Assembly (NCBI GenBank): GCA_963777755.1
Contig: CAVZSC010000033.1
Location: 1 to 64,000 of the forward strand
Length of the DNA stretch: 64,000 bases
From: DATFWC01 sp963777755
GTDB taxonomy: Bacteria; Pseudomonadota; Alphaproteobacteria; Rhizobiales; Xanthobacteraceae
Reading direction: 5' to 3'
Shown piece after piece: positions 18,253 to 26,332 of the stretch. The notes below the pieces were generated by a model. The model saw nothing but the letters and a program-made list of their open reading frames with translations. It was not told where the DNA came from and did no database searches. Positions within the stretch are counted from its first letter, which is position 1. Each line of letters opens with the position of its first letter. The position numbers were made by a program, and so were the translations under genes.

Positions 18253-18631
18253 CGAGCGGTCCGAGTTCCACCCTTCGTTTTTCTTCGGCGGCCTCGTCAC
18301 CGCTTCTCGCGCCAGATCACCGTCACCGAATCTCTGCCCGTGCCGAGCTCCGGTAGCGTCCAATTTCTGTTGATGAGATGGCAACATGATCGCTCCTGAA
18401 GCGCATATGTTGTCAGCTGATTAGCTCTCGCGTACCGTGGTCGGGAAGCACGTGGGAAGCAACGGTGGCGCCAGCACCTACCGCGCGACGATGAGAAGGG
18501 GAGACACAACCGATCGCATGTCCGAGGTCACGTCCGGATCATCCGAGGATCGTTTGACGATCGAGCACCGGAGAGCTCGCACCGCCGCTGCGCGGGCAGC
18601 CACTGCCGCGGGCTGCGCCAAACGCCAGCAT

Positions 18632-18881
18632 TGGCTTTCAAAATCCTTGCTTGTTTTTTTGCCCCCCACCCCAACGGGTTGCATACACAGTGGCTTTGCC
18701 AGGTTGAATATTTGATTTTAAATCAAGATTTCCCGCTAAGTGGCTTGGCATTGCGATGGCTTTCAAAATCCTTGCTTGTTTTTTTGCCCCCCACCCCAAC
18801 GGGTTGCATACACAGTGGCTTTGCGCAGGTTGAATATTTGATTTTAAATCAAGATTTCCCGCTAAGTGGCTTGGCATTGCG
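18632..18881 (-). repeat. Repeat R1, two nearly identical tandem copies
   Basis: Two units of 124-125 bp (18632-18755 and 18757-18881) differ by one inserted base and one substitution in the linker. Each has GCTTGTTTTTTTGCCCCCCA, AACGGGTTGCATACACAG, the palindromic core TTGATTTTAAATCAA and CCCGCTAAGTGGCTTGGCAT. They are the reverse complement of copies at 4946 and 8715. The near identity indicates recent tandem duplication. No gene is supported from 18882 to 19077 apart from the ribosome-binding site AAGGGGAGCAC of the next gene. Confidence 0.8.
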
Positions 18882-19077
18882 GGTTTGCGTGTCATTGACG
18901 CCTCGGTGCTGCCAGGCATTCCGGCTGCAATGACCAACGCCGCCGTAACGGCAGTAGCCGAAAAGGCAAGCGACCTTGTGCTTGCAGGATAGAGGCCAGG
19001 CCGGGGATGTGACCCTCATTGCAGCGGCATTTTCTGCACCAATATGGTAGGGTCCGATCGTCGGATAAGGGGAGCAC

Positions 19078-20058
19078 ATGAGGCGGCGCGCGTTCATCGC
19101 ACTGCTCGGTGGCGCGGCGGCGTGGCCGCTCGTGGCGCGCGCGCAAGACCCAGCTGTCCCGCTGATCGGCTTTCTCAACAGCGCCTCGCCCGGCCCGTTC
19201 GTGCGGCTCGCGGATGCATTCAGTCAGGGCTTGCGCGAAGGCGGCTATGTCGAAGGCCGGAACGTCACGATCGAGTACCGTTGGGCGGACGGTCAATTTG
19301 CGCGGCTTCCGGAGCTGGCAGCCGACCTGGTGCACCGTCGGGTGTCCCTGATCGTCGCGACCGGGGGCACAGTGTCGGCGCGGGCGGCGAAGGCGGCGAC
19401 CGCGACCATTCCGATCCTCTTCATTGTCGGCCTTAATCCAATTGGCGATGGCCTCGTGACTAGCATTAACCGGCCGGGCGGCAATGCCACCGGCGTGGCT
19501 TTGTACACTTCGGAGTTGCTGCCGAAGCGGCTGGAGCTGCTGGGTGAGCTGCTGCCCCGCGCCGCAACGATTGCGCTGCTCGTAAACCCAAGCGATGCCG
19601 CTCACGAACTCGAGACGAAAGACGTCGAAGACGCGATGCGCGTAACCGGACAGCAAATGGTCCTCCTCAGGGCCAGCGCGGAGGGCGACTTCGAGCCCGC
19701 GCTTGTCTCCGCCGTTCGGCAACGGGCCGACGCGCTCCTGATCAGCGCCAACCCGTTCTTTACGGGCCGGCGTGCCCAACTTGTCGCGCTCGCGGCACGC
19801 CATGCCATGCCCGCAGGTTATCCTTGGCGAGAATATGCCGACGCTGGTGGGCTGATGAGTTATGGTCCCAGTATCGCGGGGGCGTACCATCTGATTGGGC
19901 GGTACGCCAGCCGTATCCTCAACGGCGAAAGGCCGGCCGACCTATCAGTGCAGGGACCGACGAAGTACGAACTGGTCATCAACCTCAAGACTGCCAAGGC
20001 GCTCGGCCTCGAAGTGCCGGAGACGCTGCTCGCCCGCGCCGATGAGGTGATCGAATGA
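19078..20058 (+). CDS. PF04392 ABC-type substrate-binding protein
   Basis: This intact 326-residue periplasmic binding protein (COG2984-like) begins with a twin-arginine signal, MRRRAFIALLGGAAAWPLVA, cleaved about residue 23. It carries the family marks RPGGNATGVALYTSELLPKR, MSYGPSIAGAYHLIGRYASR and the C-terminus LETLLARADEVIE-like. The fold is a two-lobed type 1 binding protein. No permease or ATPase gene is near, so the partner must lie elsewhere or the protein acts alone. AAGGGGAGCACATG is a good ribosome-binding site. The stop overlaps the next family member's start by 4 bp (ATGA), which is the organisation seen in the array at 22091-28122. Confidence 0.88.
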   Translation: MRRRAFIALLGGAAAWPLVARAQDPAVPLIGFLNSASPGPFVRLADAFSQGLREGGYVEGRNVTIEYRWADGQFARLPELAADLVHRRVSLIVATGGTVSARAAKAATATIPILFIVGLNPIGDGLVTSINRPGGNATGVALYTSELLPKRLELLGELLPRAATIALLVNPSDAAHELETKDVEDAMRVTGQQMVLLRASAEGDFEPALVSAVRQRADALLISANPFFTGRRAQLVALAARHAMPAGYPWREYADAGGLMSYGPSIAGAYHLIGRYASRILNGERPADLSVQGPTKYELVINLKTAKALGLEVPETLLARADEVIE

Positions 20059-20160
20059 TTGCGCGGCGCGAGTTCATCGGGCTGCTCGGCGGCGCGGCGG
20101 CAGCGTGGCCGCTCGCGGCCCATACGCAACAGGGCGAGCGGATGCGGCATGTCGGCGAGC
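20055..20160 (+). pseudogene. PF04392 binding protein, N-terminal fragment
   Basis: Starting inside the previous stop codon (ATGA), the frame reads MIARREFIGLLGGAAAAWPL then AAHTQQGERMRHVGE. This is a Tat signal plus the first mature residues of another family member. After residue about 35 the similarity ends. The remaining about 290 residues are gone, and the VOC gene begins 82 bp later. It shows that the 19078 gene was also part of a coupled tandem array. Confidence 0.75.
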
Positions 20161-20241
20161 CCATGAACGTGAACGTGCTCGCTCCCCTCCAACAACTGAC
20201 GCTTGTAGTCCCGTCGATTAGAACGATGCAGGGAGGAGCGC

Positions 20242-20676
20242 ATGGTGAAGCATTTCGACCATCTCACGATCGTTGTGCAGGATGTCGATCGCGCTAAGGC
20301 GTTCTTCGCGCTTCTGGGGTTCAGGGAGGCGATATCGGTCGTTATCGCGGGAGAGCCGTTCGCGAGCTACATGGGTGTTCCCGGGATCGAAGCCGACCAT
20401 GTTACGCTCGTGCTGGAAAATGCCGCTCCGCGAACCGAGATTCAACTCCTGCGATACCATCATCCGAAAGCTTTTTCTGATCCTCACATCCGCGACCTGC
20501 ACAAGGTCGGCATGAACCATATCTGTTTCGCGGTTGACGACATCGAGGCCGAAGTTGCCAAGCTCAGGGCGAATGGCTTCAAGACGCGGAACGAGATCAT
20601 GGACTTTCACTCCCGCAAGCTGGTGTTCATCGACGGCCCGGAGGGCGTTACGGTCGAGCTGTCAGAGTGGCACTGA
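20242..20676 (+). CDS. VOC family protein (glyoxalase/dioxygenase fold)
   Basis: The 144-residue product is a single vicinal-oxygen-chelate module pair. The first beta-alpha-beta-beta-beta unit begins VKHFDHLTIVVQDVDRAKAF with a metal-ligand-like histidine. The second begins VGMNHICFAVDDIEAEVAKL, and the protein ends VELSEWH. Metal-ligand candidates are H6 or H5 with the second-unit histidine and the late glutamate in VTVELSEW. Members act as lyases, epimerases or dioxygenases; the specific reaction is not evident. GGGAGGAGCGC precedes the start. It lies in the gap left by the deletion of the binding-protein copy at 20055. Confidence 0.85.
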   Translation: MVKHFDHLTIVVQDVDRAKAFFALLGFREAISVVIAGEPFASYMGVPGIEADHVTLVLENAAPRTEIQLLRYHHPKAFSDPHIRDLHKVGMNHICFAVDDIEAEVAKLRANGFKTRNEIMDFHSRKLVFIDGPEGVTVELSEWH

Positions 20677-20771
20677 AGCCCGCCTCAGGGTCCACTGAAT
20701 GGAGCGTCAGACGGATCGCACGGGTATCGAAGACCTGATTGGGGCACGGCGCAACCGAGGGGTCAGACCGG

Positions 20772-21734
20772 ATGGAAGTCGCCGACCTGGTACTTCCCGT
20801 ATTTGCGGTCATTGTCACCGGCTGGCTGGCCGGGTGGTTGGGCTACATCTCGCGCTCGCTGGCCGACGGGCTGGTGCATTTCGCCTACAATGTCGCGATG
20901 CCGGCGCTGCTGTTCGTCACCGTCGCACAGGAGCCGGCGCGCAATCTCCTGGAATGGCGCTTCCTGATGGCGTTCGGAGGCGGGTCCGTCCTGTGCTTCG
21001 CGCTGGTGTTCCTTGCGGTTCACATCGCGTGGGGACGCGACCTCGCCAGCAGCACGATCCAAGGCATGACGGCGGCGATGACCAACACCGGATTTGTGGC
21101 GCTGCCGATCCTGCACTCCATCTACGGTCAGCCCGCCGTTCTGCCCGCCTCCATCGCGACCGTGTTCGTGGCGGCAGTGATGTTCCCAGCGACCGTCATC
21201 CTGCTAGAAAGAGAGGGGACACGGCCGGCGCGCGAGCCATCGGCGCGCGCCGTCGTCCTGATGAAGCAGATCGTGCTCAATCCGATGGTGCTATCAACCC
21301 TGGTGGGTCTCGCGTGGGCGATCACGGGCTGGCCCATTCCGGCGCCGATCGCGGCCTATCTGAACATCTTCGCGGCGGCGCTGACCCCGTGCGCGCTCTT
21401 CGCCATCGGACTCGGCCTGTCGGTCGAAGGCATTCGCTCGAAGCTCGCGGCGTCGATCGCCTTGGCGGTCGTCAAGCTCGTGGTCATGCCGCTGGTCGTG
21501 TACGGCCTGTGCGTGGCCTCGGGCCTCGATCCGCTCTACACCATTGCCGCCGTCGTCTGCGCCGCCGTGCCGACTGCAAAGACGGTGTTCATCCTCGCCG
21601 GCGAGTACAAGGTGGAGGAGCAGCTGGTCACCGCCACGGTCTCGATCACGACGCTGCTGTCGGTCGTCACGTTGCTGGGCTGGCTCTACGCCCTTTCGGG
21701 CCTCTCGGCACAGGTCATGCAGCGACCGGCCTGA
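20772..21734 (+). CDS. AEC family transporter (auxin efflux carrier-like permease)
   Basis: This 320-residue inner-membrane carrier has about ten hydrophobic segments in two five-helix halves. It begins MEVADLVLPVFAVIVTGWLA. Mid-protein and C-terminal hallmarks are NPMVLSTLVGLAWAITGWPI, TPCALFAIGLGLSVEG and AAVPTAKTVFILAGEYKVEE. The family includes malonate and other organic acid carriers. The ATG at 20772 follows GAGGGGTCAGACCGG and opens the first helix; an ATG-like start at 20739 adds 11 polar residues and is less likely. It has no obvious operon partner. Confidence 0.88.
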   Translation: MEVADLVLPVFAVIVTGWLAGWLGYISRSLADGLVHFAYNVAMPALLFVTVAQEPARNLLEWRFLMAFGGGSVLCFALVFLAVHIAWGRDLASSTIQGMTAAMTNTGFVALPILHSIYGQPAVLPASIATVFVAAVMFPATVILLEREGTRPAREPSARAVVLMKQIVLNPMVLSTLVGLAWAITGWPIPAPIAAYLNIFAAALTPCALFAIGLGLSVEGIRSKLAASIALAVVKLVVMPLVVYGLCVASGLDPLYTIAAVVCAAVPTAKTVFILAGEYKVEEQLVTATVSITTLLSVVTLLGWLYALSGLSAQVMQRPA

Positions 21735-21789
21735 ACTGGATCAAACGTTCAAACGCCGGGGCCTCGAATTGTCCTTCAGTTCGCCAAGT

Positions 21790-21972
21790 CTCGTCTTCGG
21801 CATCAACCTCAGGGCCGCCAAGGCACGGATTTTGCTGCGGTGCATGAGTCCGGTTGTGGCACATCGCTGCAGATGCCAGCGCTTTGAATTTACGGTCGGT
21901 ATTGGTGGTAGAGCGGACATGAAGGGACGCACGACCTCGGCCAACTACGACGCGAATGACCCAACCGAGACA
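21790..21972 (+). repeat. Interspersed repeat R2, copy 2, joined to a scrap of a PF04392 gene
   Basis: Positions about 21831-21972 are the second copy of R2, inverted relative to 17440-17577. Directly before it, 21790-21828 reads FGINLRAAKA in the plus strand. This resembles the VINLKTAKA stretch near the C-terminus of PF04392 proteins, so R2 appears fused to a broken copy here as well. The rest of 21735-22090 has only the leader of the next gene. Confidence 0.6.
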
Positions 21973-22090
21973 TAAGCGGCTCAAGACTTTCGCAGCGCAA
22001 ACTGATCTATTGCCCCGTTCCGCTGGTCGCGGTTTCCTGCTTTGATGGCTTGAGCCGACCATTGCGTGGTCCCGAGTCTGGGGAGGGCCA

Positions 22091-23080
22091 ATGCGACGAC
22101 GCGATTTCATTACAGGAATTGCTGGATCAGCAGCGGCGTGGCCCCTGGCGGCGCGCGCGCAGCAGGCCGAGCGCATGCGGCGCATCGGCATACTCCTGCC
22201 CGTAGCCCCGGACGATGCGGAATTTCAGACCCGCGTCGGGGCGTTCCTGCAGGGGATGCAGCAATTGGGCTGGGCCATCGGCCGCAACGTGCGGATCGAC
22301 ACCCGCTGGGCCGGAGCCAGTGCCACCGAAATTCGCAGACATGCGGCGGAATTGGTCGCGCTCGCACCGGACGTCATTCTGGCCCATGGCGCCCCGACCC
22401 TGGGACCGTTGCTGCAAGCAACCCGCACCGTGCCGATCGTGTTCCCGATCGCCGGCGATCCGGTCGCCGCCGGCTTCGTCGATAGCCTGGCGCGGCCGGG
22501 TGGCAACGCCACCGGTTTCATGGATTTAGAATACGGCATGGCCGGGAAATGGCTGGAGTTACTCAAGCAGATCGCGTCAGGCGTGACGCGAGTGGCGGTC
22601 CTTCGGGATGCCGCCACGCCCACCGGCCCTGCCCAGTTCGGCGTAATCCAAGCCGTGGCGCCGTCGCTCGGGATGGAGGTAATCCCGGTCAACGTCCGCG
22701 ACGCGCCCGAGATCGAGCGCGCCATCGCGGCATTCGCACGCGGGTCGAATTGCGGTCTGATCGTGACGCCGAGCGGGTGGGCGAGCGTTCATCGTGATCT
22801 GATCATCACGCTTGCGGCCCGACACAAACTCCCTGCGGTCTACTTCGCACGCTACTTCGTCACCGACGGCGGCCTGGTCTCCCATGGGATTGATATCATC
22901 GACCAGTACCGGCGCGCGGCCGGCTATGTCGATCGCATTCTCAAGGGCGAGAAGCCGGCTGATCTTCCGGTGCAGGCGCCGACCAAGCTCGAACTGATCA
23001 TCAACCTCAAAACCGCCAAGGCACTCGGCCTCGAAGTCCCGCCGACCCTGCTCGCCCGCGCCGACGAGGTGATCGAATGA
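22091..23080 (+). CDS. PF04392 ABC-type substrate-binding protein, array unit 1
   Basis: The intact 329-residue protein begins with the Tat signal MRRRDFITGIAGSAAAWPLA and shows VPIVFPIAGDPVAAGFVDSL, RPGGNATGFMDLEYGMAGKW, RGSNCGLIVTPSGWASVHRD and the C-terminus VPPTLLARADEVIE. It is a two-lobed periplasmic receptor. GGGGAGGGCCAATG gives a strong ribosome-binding site, making this the probable entry point for translation of the coupled array that follows. It ends with an ATGA overlap with unit 2. No permease or ATPase is encoded nearby. Confidence 0.88.
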   Translation: MRRRDFITGIAGSAAAWPLAARAQQAERMRRIGILLPVAPDDAEFQTRVGAFLQGMQQLGWAIGRNVRIDTRWAGASATEIRRHAAELVALAPDVILAHGAPTLGPLLQATRTVPIVFPIAGDPVAAGFVDSLARPGGNATGFMDLEYGMAGKWLELLKQIASGVTRVAVLRDAATPTGPAQFGVIQAVAPSLGMEVIPVNVRDAPEIERAIAAFARGSNCGLIVTPSGWASVHRDLIITLAARHKLPAVYFARYFVTDGGLVSHGIDIIDQYRRAAGYVDRILKGEKPADLPVQAPTKLELIINLKTAKALGLEVPPTLLARADEVIE

Positions 23081-24069
23081 GAACGACGCGCGTTCATCAC
23101 GCTGCTCGGCGGCGCGGCGGCGGATGGCCGCTCGCGGTGCGCGCGCAGCAGGGCGAGCGGGTGCGGCGCGTCGGCGTGCTCCTGGGCTTGGCCGCTGACG
23201 ATCCGGAAGGACAGGCCCGCATCGCGGCGTTTCAGCAGGGGCTGCAGCAATTGGGCTGGACCGACGGCCGCAACCTGCGGATCGACATCCGCTGGGGCGG
23301 CAGGCAATACCGACGACATTCGCAAACACGCGGCGGAACTGGTCGCGCTCGCGCCGGACGTCATTCTGGCCACGGCAAGCCTCGTCCACGGGGCCGTTGC
23401 TGCAGGCGACCCGCACCGTGCCGATCGTGTTCACGAACGTCCCCGATCCGGTCGGCGCCGGCTTCGTCGATAGCCTGGCACGGCCGGGCGGCAACGCCAC
23501 CGGTTTCACCAATTCCGAATACGGCATGAGCGGGAAATGGCTGGAGCTGCTCAAGGAGATCGCGCCGGGCGTGACGCGAGTGGCGGTCATTCGCGATCCC
23601 GCCATGCCCGCCGGGATCGGTCAGTTCGGCGCGATCCAGGCCGTGGCGCCGTCGTTCGGGGTCGAGGTGAGCCCGGTCAACGTGCGCGACGCGCGCGAGA
23701 TCGAGCGCGCCATCACGGCCTTCGCGCGCGGGTCGAATGGCGGCCTGATCGTGACGCGGAGCGCGTTGGCGACAGCTTCATCGCGATCTGATCATCACGC
23801 TGGCGGCCCGGCACCAACTGCCCGCGGTCTACTCCGACCGCTTCTTCGTCACCGGCGGCGGCCTGATCTCCTATGGGCCTGATCCGGTCGACCAGTTCCG
23901 CCGCGCGGCCGGCTACGTCGATCGCATCCTCAAGGGCGAGAAGCCCGCCGACCTGCCGGTGCAGGCGCCGACCAAGTACGAGCTGGTCATCAATCTCAAG
24001 ACCGCCAAGGCGCTCGGCCTCGAAGTGCCGCCGACCCTGCTCGCCCGCGCCGACGAGGTCATCGAATGA
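23077..24069 (+). pseudogene. PF04392 binding protein, array unit 2, multiply frameshifted
   Basis: The gene starts in the ATGA overlap and ends DEVIE-stop at 24069, the normal length, but it changes frame repeatedly. Compared with intact units it has one extra base right after ATGAGA (destroying the RRR motif), two extra near 23120, and one extra near 23297, 23380 and 23775. The pieces WPLAVRAQQGERVRRVGVLL, ATRTVPIVFTNVPDPVGAGF and DRFFVTGGGLISYGPDPVDQ are each clear family sequence. Nucleotide identity to neighbouring units is still high. All changes are gains, so decay is recent or an assembly artefact. Confidence 0.85.
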
Positions 24070-24096
24070 GCAACTGTCATCTTGTCGCAGCGAGAT

Positions 24097-24185
24097 CGCT
24101 GATCGATTTGGCCGCGTCAAGGCTGGCGCTTCGCGCCCCCGCGCTACGCGCGGCTACGGCCCTGACGCGGCCAAATCGATCAGCG
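24097..24185. other. Perfect 23-bp inverted repeat beside the IS110 transposase
   Basis: Arms 24097-24119 and 24163-24185 are exact reverse complements (outer sequence CGCTGATCGATTTGGCC). They are separated by 43 bp that itself contains GCGCTACGCGCGGCTACG. It lies 7 bp past the transposase stop and 28 bp past the stop of array unit 2. It may be a terminator-like structure, a subterminal repeat of the element, or a REP-type sequence. Confidence 0.65.
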
Positions 24186-24191
24186 CAGAGG

Positions 24192-25160
24192 CTACCGCGC
24201 GGTCGGCACGGAGTGCCGACCGCGGTGACGGTCGGCCCACGCGAAGTCATCGCGAACCATTGCGTTGAGCATGGTAAGCATCTTGCGCATCACCGCCACG
24301 ATCACGACCTTCGGGAGCTTGCCGGTGGCGGCGAGACGATGGTGGAACACCTTGAGCACGGGATTCCAATTGCAGGCGCTCAATGCCGCCATATAGAGCA
24401 CGTGACGGACGGGCGCCCGACCACCCCAGATACAGCGCTTTCCCTTAAGCTTGCCGCTCTCGAAGGCATAGGGCGCAACGCCGACCATCGCAGCAACCTG
24501 TTTGCGGCTCATGCGTCCGAGCTCGGGCAAGAGCGCAATCAGCGTGCAGGCCAGCACCGGTCCGACGCCCGGCATGGAGGTCAGCAGCCGGTATCGATGC
24601 GCGAGCGCCGGATCGGCACCGATGCTCTCGACCAGGTGCTCATCGAGCATGTTGATGTCGGCGGCGAGCCGAGCGATATGACGGCGCGAAAGGCGCTTCA
24701 GCACCGCATTTTCCAGCATTCCAGCAGCATTCTCGGCGGCGACCTTCGCATTGCTGAGCTGGCGCCGAACCCTAAGAACCTCGGCAAGCCGCTCGACCAC
24801 TGGCGCCGGTCGCTGCACAGGCCGGGTCGGGATGATGGCGACGAACGCGGCGATCATCCGCGCATCGAGCCGATCGTTTTTGGCCAGAACGCCGCTAGCG
24901 TTGGCAAACTGCCGCAGCCTGAACGGATTAATCTGACGCACCGGCATGCCGGCTGCGAGCAGCGCTCGCATCACGCCGCGCTCGTAGCCGCCGCTCGCCT
25001 CGAGCCCGATCGCCGAGATCGAGAAGCCGCGCAGCTGCTCAATCAGCTCGGCCCAGCCAGCTGGGTCATTGCTCGCCGACGAGCGTTGCTGCTCCGGCAG
25101 CACCATCACGTCCAAGCGATCCTTCGACACGTCAATTCCACAGACAGAGAGCATCGTCAT
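24192..25160 (-). CDS. IS110 family transposase
   Basis: The 322-residue product has the DEDD RuvC-like N-terminal domain, starting MTMLSVCGIDVSKDRLDVMV with the first aspartate in GIDVSK. The ISEN region GLEASGGYERGVMRAL and DRLDARMIAAF supply further acidic residues. The C-terminal transposase_20 domain has LLTSMPGVGPVLACTLIALL and the conserved serine region around RKQVAAMVGVAPYAFESGK. The start at 25160 was chosen because the RuvC strand begins there. The frame extends 53 codons upstream over the non-coding end. The gene looks intact and could be active. It performs RNA-guided recombination in studied relatives. Confidence 0.9.
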   Translation of the reverse strand: MTMLSVCGIDVSKDRLDVMVLPEQQRSSASNDPAGWAELIEQLRGFSISAIGLEASGGYERGVMRALLAAGMPVRQINPFRLRQFANASGVLAKNDRLDARMIAAFVAIIPTRPVQRPAPVVERLAEVLRVRRQLSNAKVAAENAAGMLENAVLKRLSRRHIARLAADINMLDEHLVESIGADPALAHRYRLLTSMPGVGPVLACTLIALLPELGRMSRKQVAAMVGVAPYAFESGKLKGKRCIWGGRAPVRHVLYMAALSACNWNPVLKVFHHRLAATGKLPKVVIVAVMRKMLTMLNAMVRDDFAWADRHRGRHSVPTAR

Positions 25161-25327
25161 CTTCGTATCCCTTGTTTGCTGATGCGGGCTCGTGCCCAGG
25201 CAACTGTTCGGGTAAGGAAGAAACGACTGGAGCTCCAAGCTCATTCGCGGTCTGAGGACCGAACCGCCTGCGGGCTTCCAGTCGCGACGGGGGCGGAGTC
25301 GTGAACCGGCCCCCATCACTCCTCACT
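25161..25327 (-). ncRNA. Candidate bridge RNA region of the IS110-type element
   Basis: In IS110-group elements the RNA that pairs with target and donor DNA is encoded in the non-coding end before the transposase. Here that interval shows several short stems on the minus strand (GGTCCTCAGACC, TGGAGCTCCA, GGGCACGAGCCC). Whether it is transcribed and which loops are the guide loops cannot be told by eye. If the element belongs to the IS1111 branch the RNA would instead lie near 24070-24190. Confidence 0.3.
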
Positions 25328-26332
25328 ATGCCCCTTTCGCGTCATACAAACCGCCGCGCGTTCATCACGCTGCTCGGCGGCGCGGCGGCGTGGCCGCTGG
25401 CGGCGCGCGCGCAGCAGGCCGAGCGGATGCGGCGCGTCGGCGTCCTCATGCCGCTCGGCGCCGACGACCCGGCAAGTCAGGTCCGCATCGCAACGTTCGT
25501 AAGGGGCTTGCAGGAATTGGGCTGGACGATCGGCAGCAACATGCAAATCGAAACCCGTTGGTCTGCTGGAATTGATACCGACACCCGCAAATACGCGGCT
25601 GAACTGGTCGCGCTGGCGCCGGATCTCATCCTCGCAAATGGCACCACGGCAGCGGGACCGTTGCTGCAGGCGACCCGCACCATTCCAATCCTGTTCGTGC
25701 TGGTCCTCGATCCGGTTGGCGCCGGCTTTGTCGACAGCCTGGCGCGGCCCGGCGGTAATGCCACGGGTTTCTTGGTGTACGAGTATGGCATCGGCGTGAA
25801 GTGGCTGGAGCTGCTCAAGCAGATCGCGCCGGCCGTGACCCGAGTGGGAATTCTTCGCGACCCTGCCATAACGGCCGGGATCGGCCAATGGGGTGCCATC
25901 CAGTCGGTGGCGCCTTCGTTCGGTGTTGAACTGAGCCCAATCAATCTGCGCGACGCGGCCGAGATCGAACGTGCGGTCGGAGCATTCGCGCGGTTCCCCA
26001 ACAGCGGCTTGGTTGTGACTGCCAGCGGCCTGGCGGCGCTTCATCGCCAGCTGATCGTTGACCTTGCAGCCCAGCACAAGTTGCCCGCCGTTTATTGGGA
26101 TCGGATGCCCGTCGGTAGCGGCGGCCTGATCTCCTATGGGGCCGACCTGCTCGACCAGTACCGGCGTGCAGCAGCTTACGCCAACCGCATTCTCAAGGGT
26201 GAGAAGCCTGCGGATCTTCCGGTACAGGCACCAACCAAATACGAGCTCGTCATCAACCTCAAGACCGCCAGGGCGCTCGGGATCGAGGTGCCGCCGACCC
26301 TGCTCGCCCGCGCCGACGAGGTCATAGAATGA
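25328..26332 (+). CDS. PF04392 ABC-type substrate-binding protein, array unit 3
   Basis: The intact 334-residue receptor begins MPLSRHTNRRAFITLLGGAA, a Tat signal with a slightly longer n-region than the other units. It carries IPILFVLVLDPVGAGFVDSL, RPGGNATGFLVYEYGIGVKW, GGLISYGADLLDQYRRAAAY and VPPTLLARADEVIE. The altered start is probably a consequence of the adjacent IS110 insertion, which removed the usual ATGA coupling to unit 2. The ATG at 25328 was preferred to a GTG at 25301 because it begins the signal. It overlaps unit 4 by 4 bp. Confidence 0.88.
   Translation: MPLSRHTNRRAFITLLGGAAAWPLAARAQQAERMRRVGVLMPLGADDPASQVRIATFVRGLQELGWTIGSNMQIETRWSAGIDTDTRKYAAELVALAPDLILANGTTAAGPLLQATRTIPILFVLVLDPVGAGFVDSLARPGGNATGFLVYEYGIGVKWLELLKQIAPAVTRVGILRDPAITAGIGQWGAIQSVAPSFGVELSPINLRDAAEIERAVGAFARFPNSGLVVTASGLAALHRQLIVDLAAQHKLPAVYWDRMPVGSGGLISYGADLLDQYRRAAAYANRILKGEKPADLPVQAPTKYELVINLKTARALGIEVPPTLLARADEVIE

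Larger units (their letters stand above)
24070..25327 (-). mobile_element. IS110-family insertion element splitting the binding-protein array
   Basis: The stretch between array units 2 and 3 holds one IS110-type transposase gene plus non-coding ends. It separates two genes that elsewhere in the array overlap by 4 bp, so it is an insertion. Exact ends cannot be fixed by eye because IS110 elements lack terminal inverted repeats and target duplications of the usual kind. The 167 bp upstream of the transposase (25161-25327, minus strand sense) contain short stems such as TGGAGCTCCA and GGTCCTCAGACC. In IS110-group elements a bridge RNA is encoded in this position. Confidence 0.75.

Noticed and set aside
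18632..18881. Possible CRISPR array from the tandem repeat
   Set aside because: Only two units of about 125 bp stand directly adjacent without spacers, and no cas genes are near. It is a tandem duplication of repeat R1.
20699..21847. A 382-codon frame overlapping the AEC transporter
   Set aside because: It is in a different frame from the clear ten-helix carrier, is rich in R/G/H, and has no membrane pattern.
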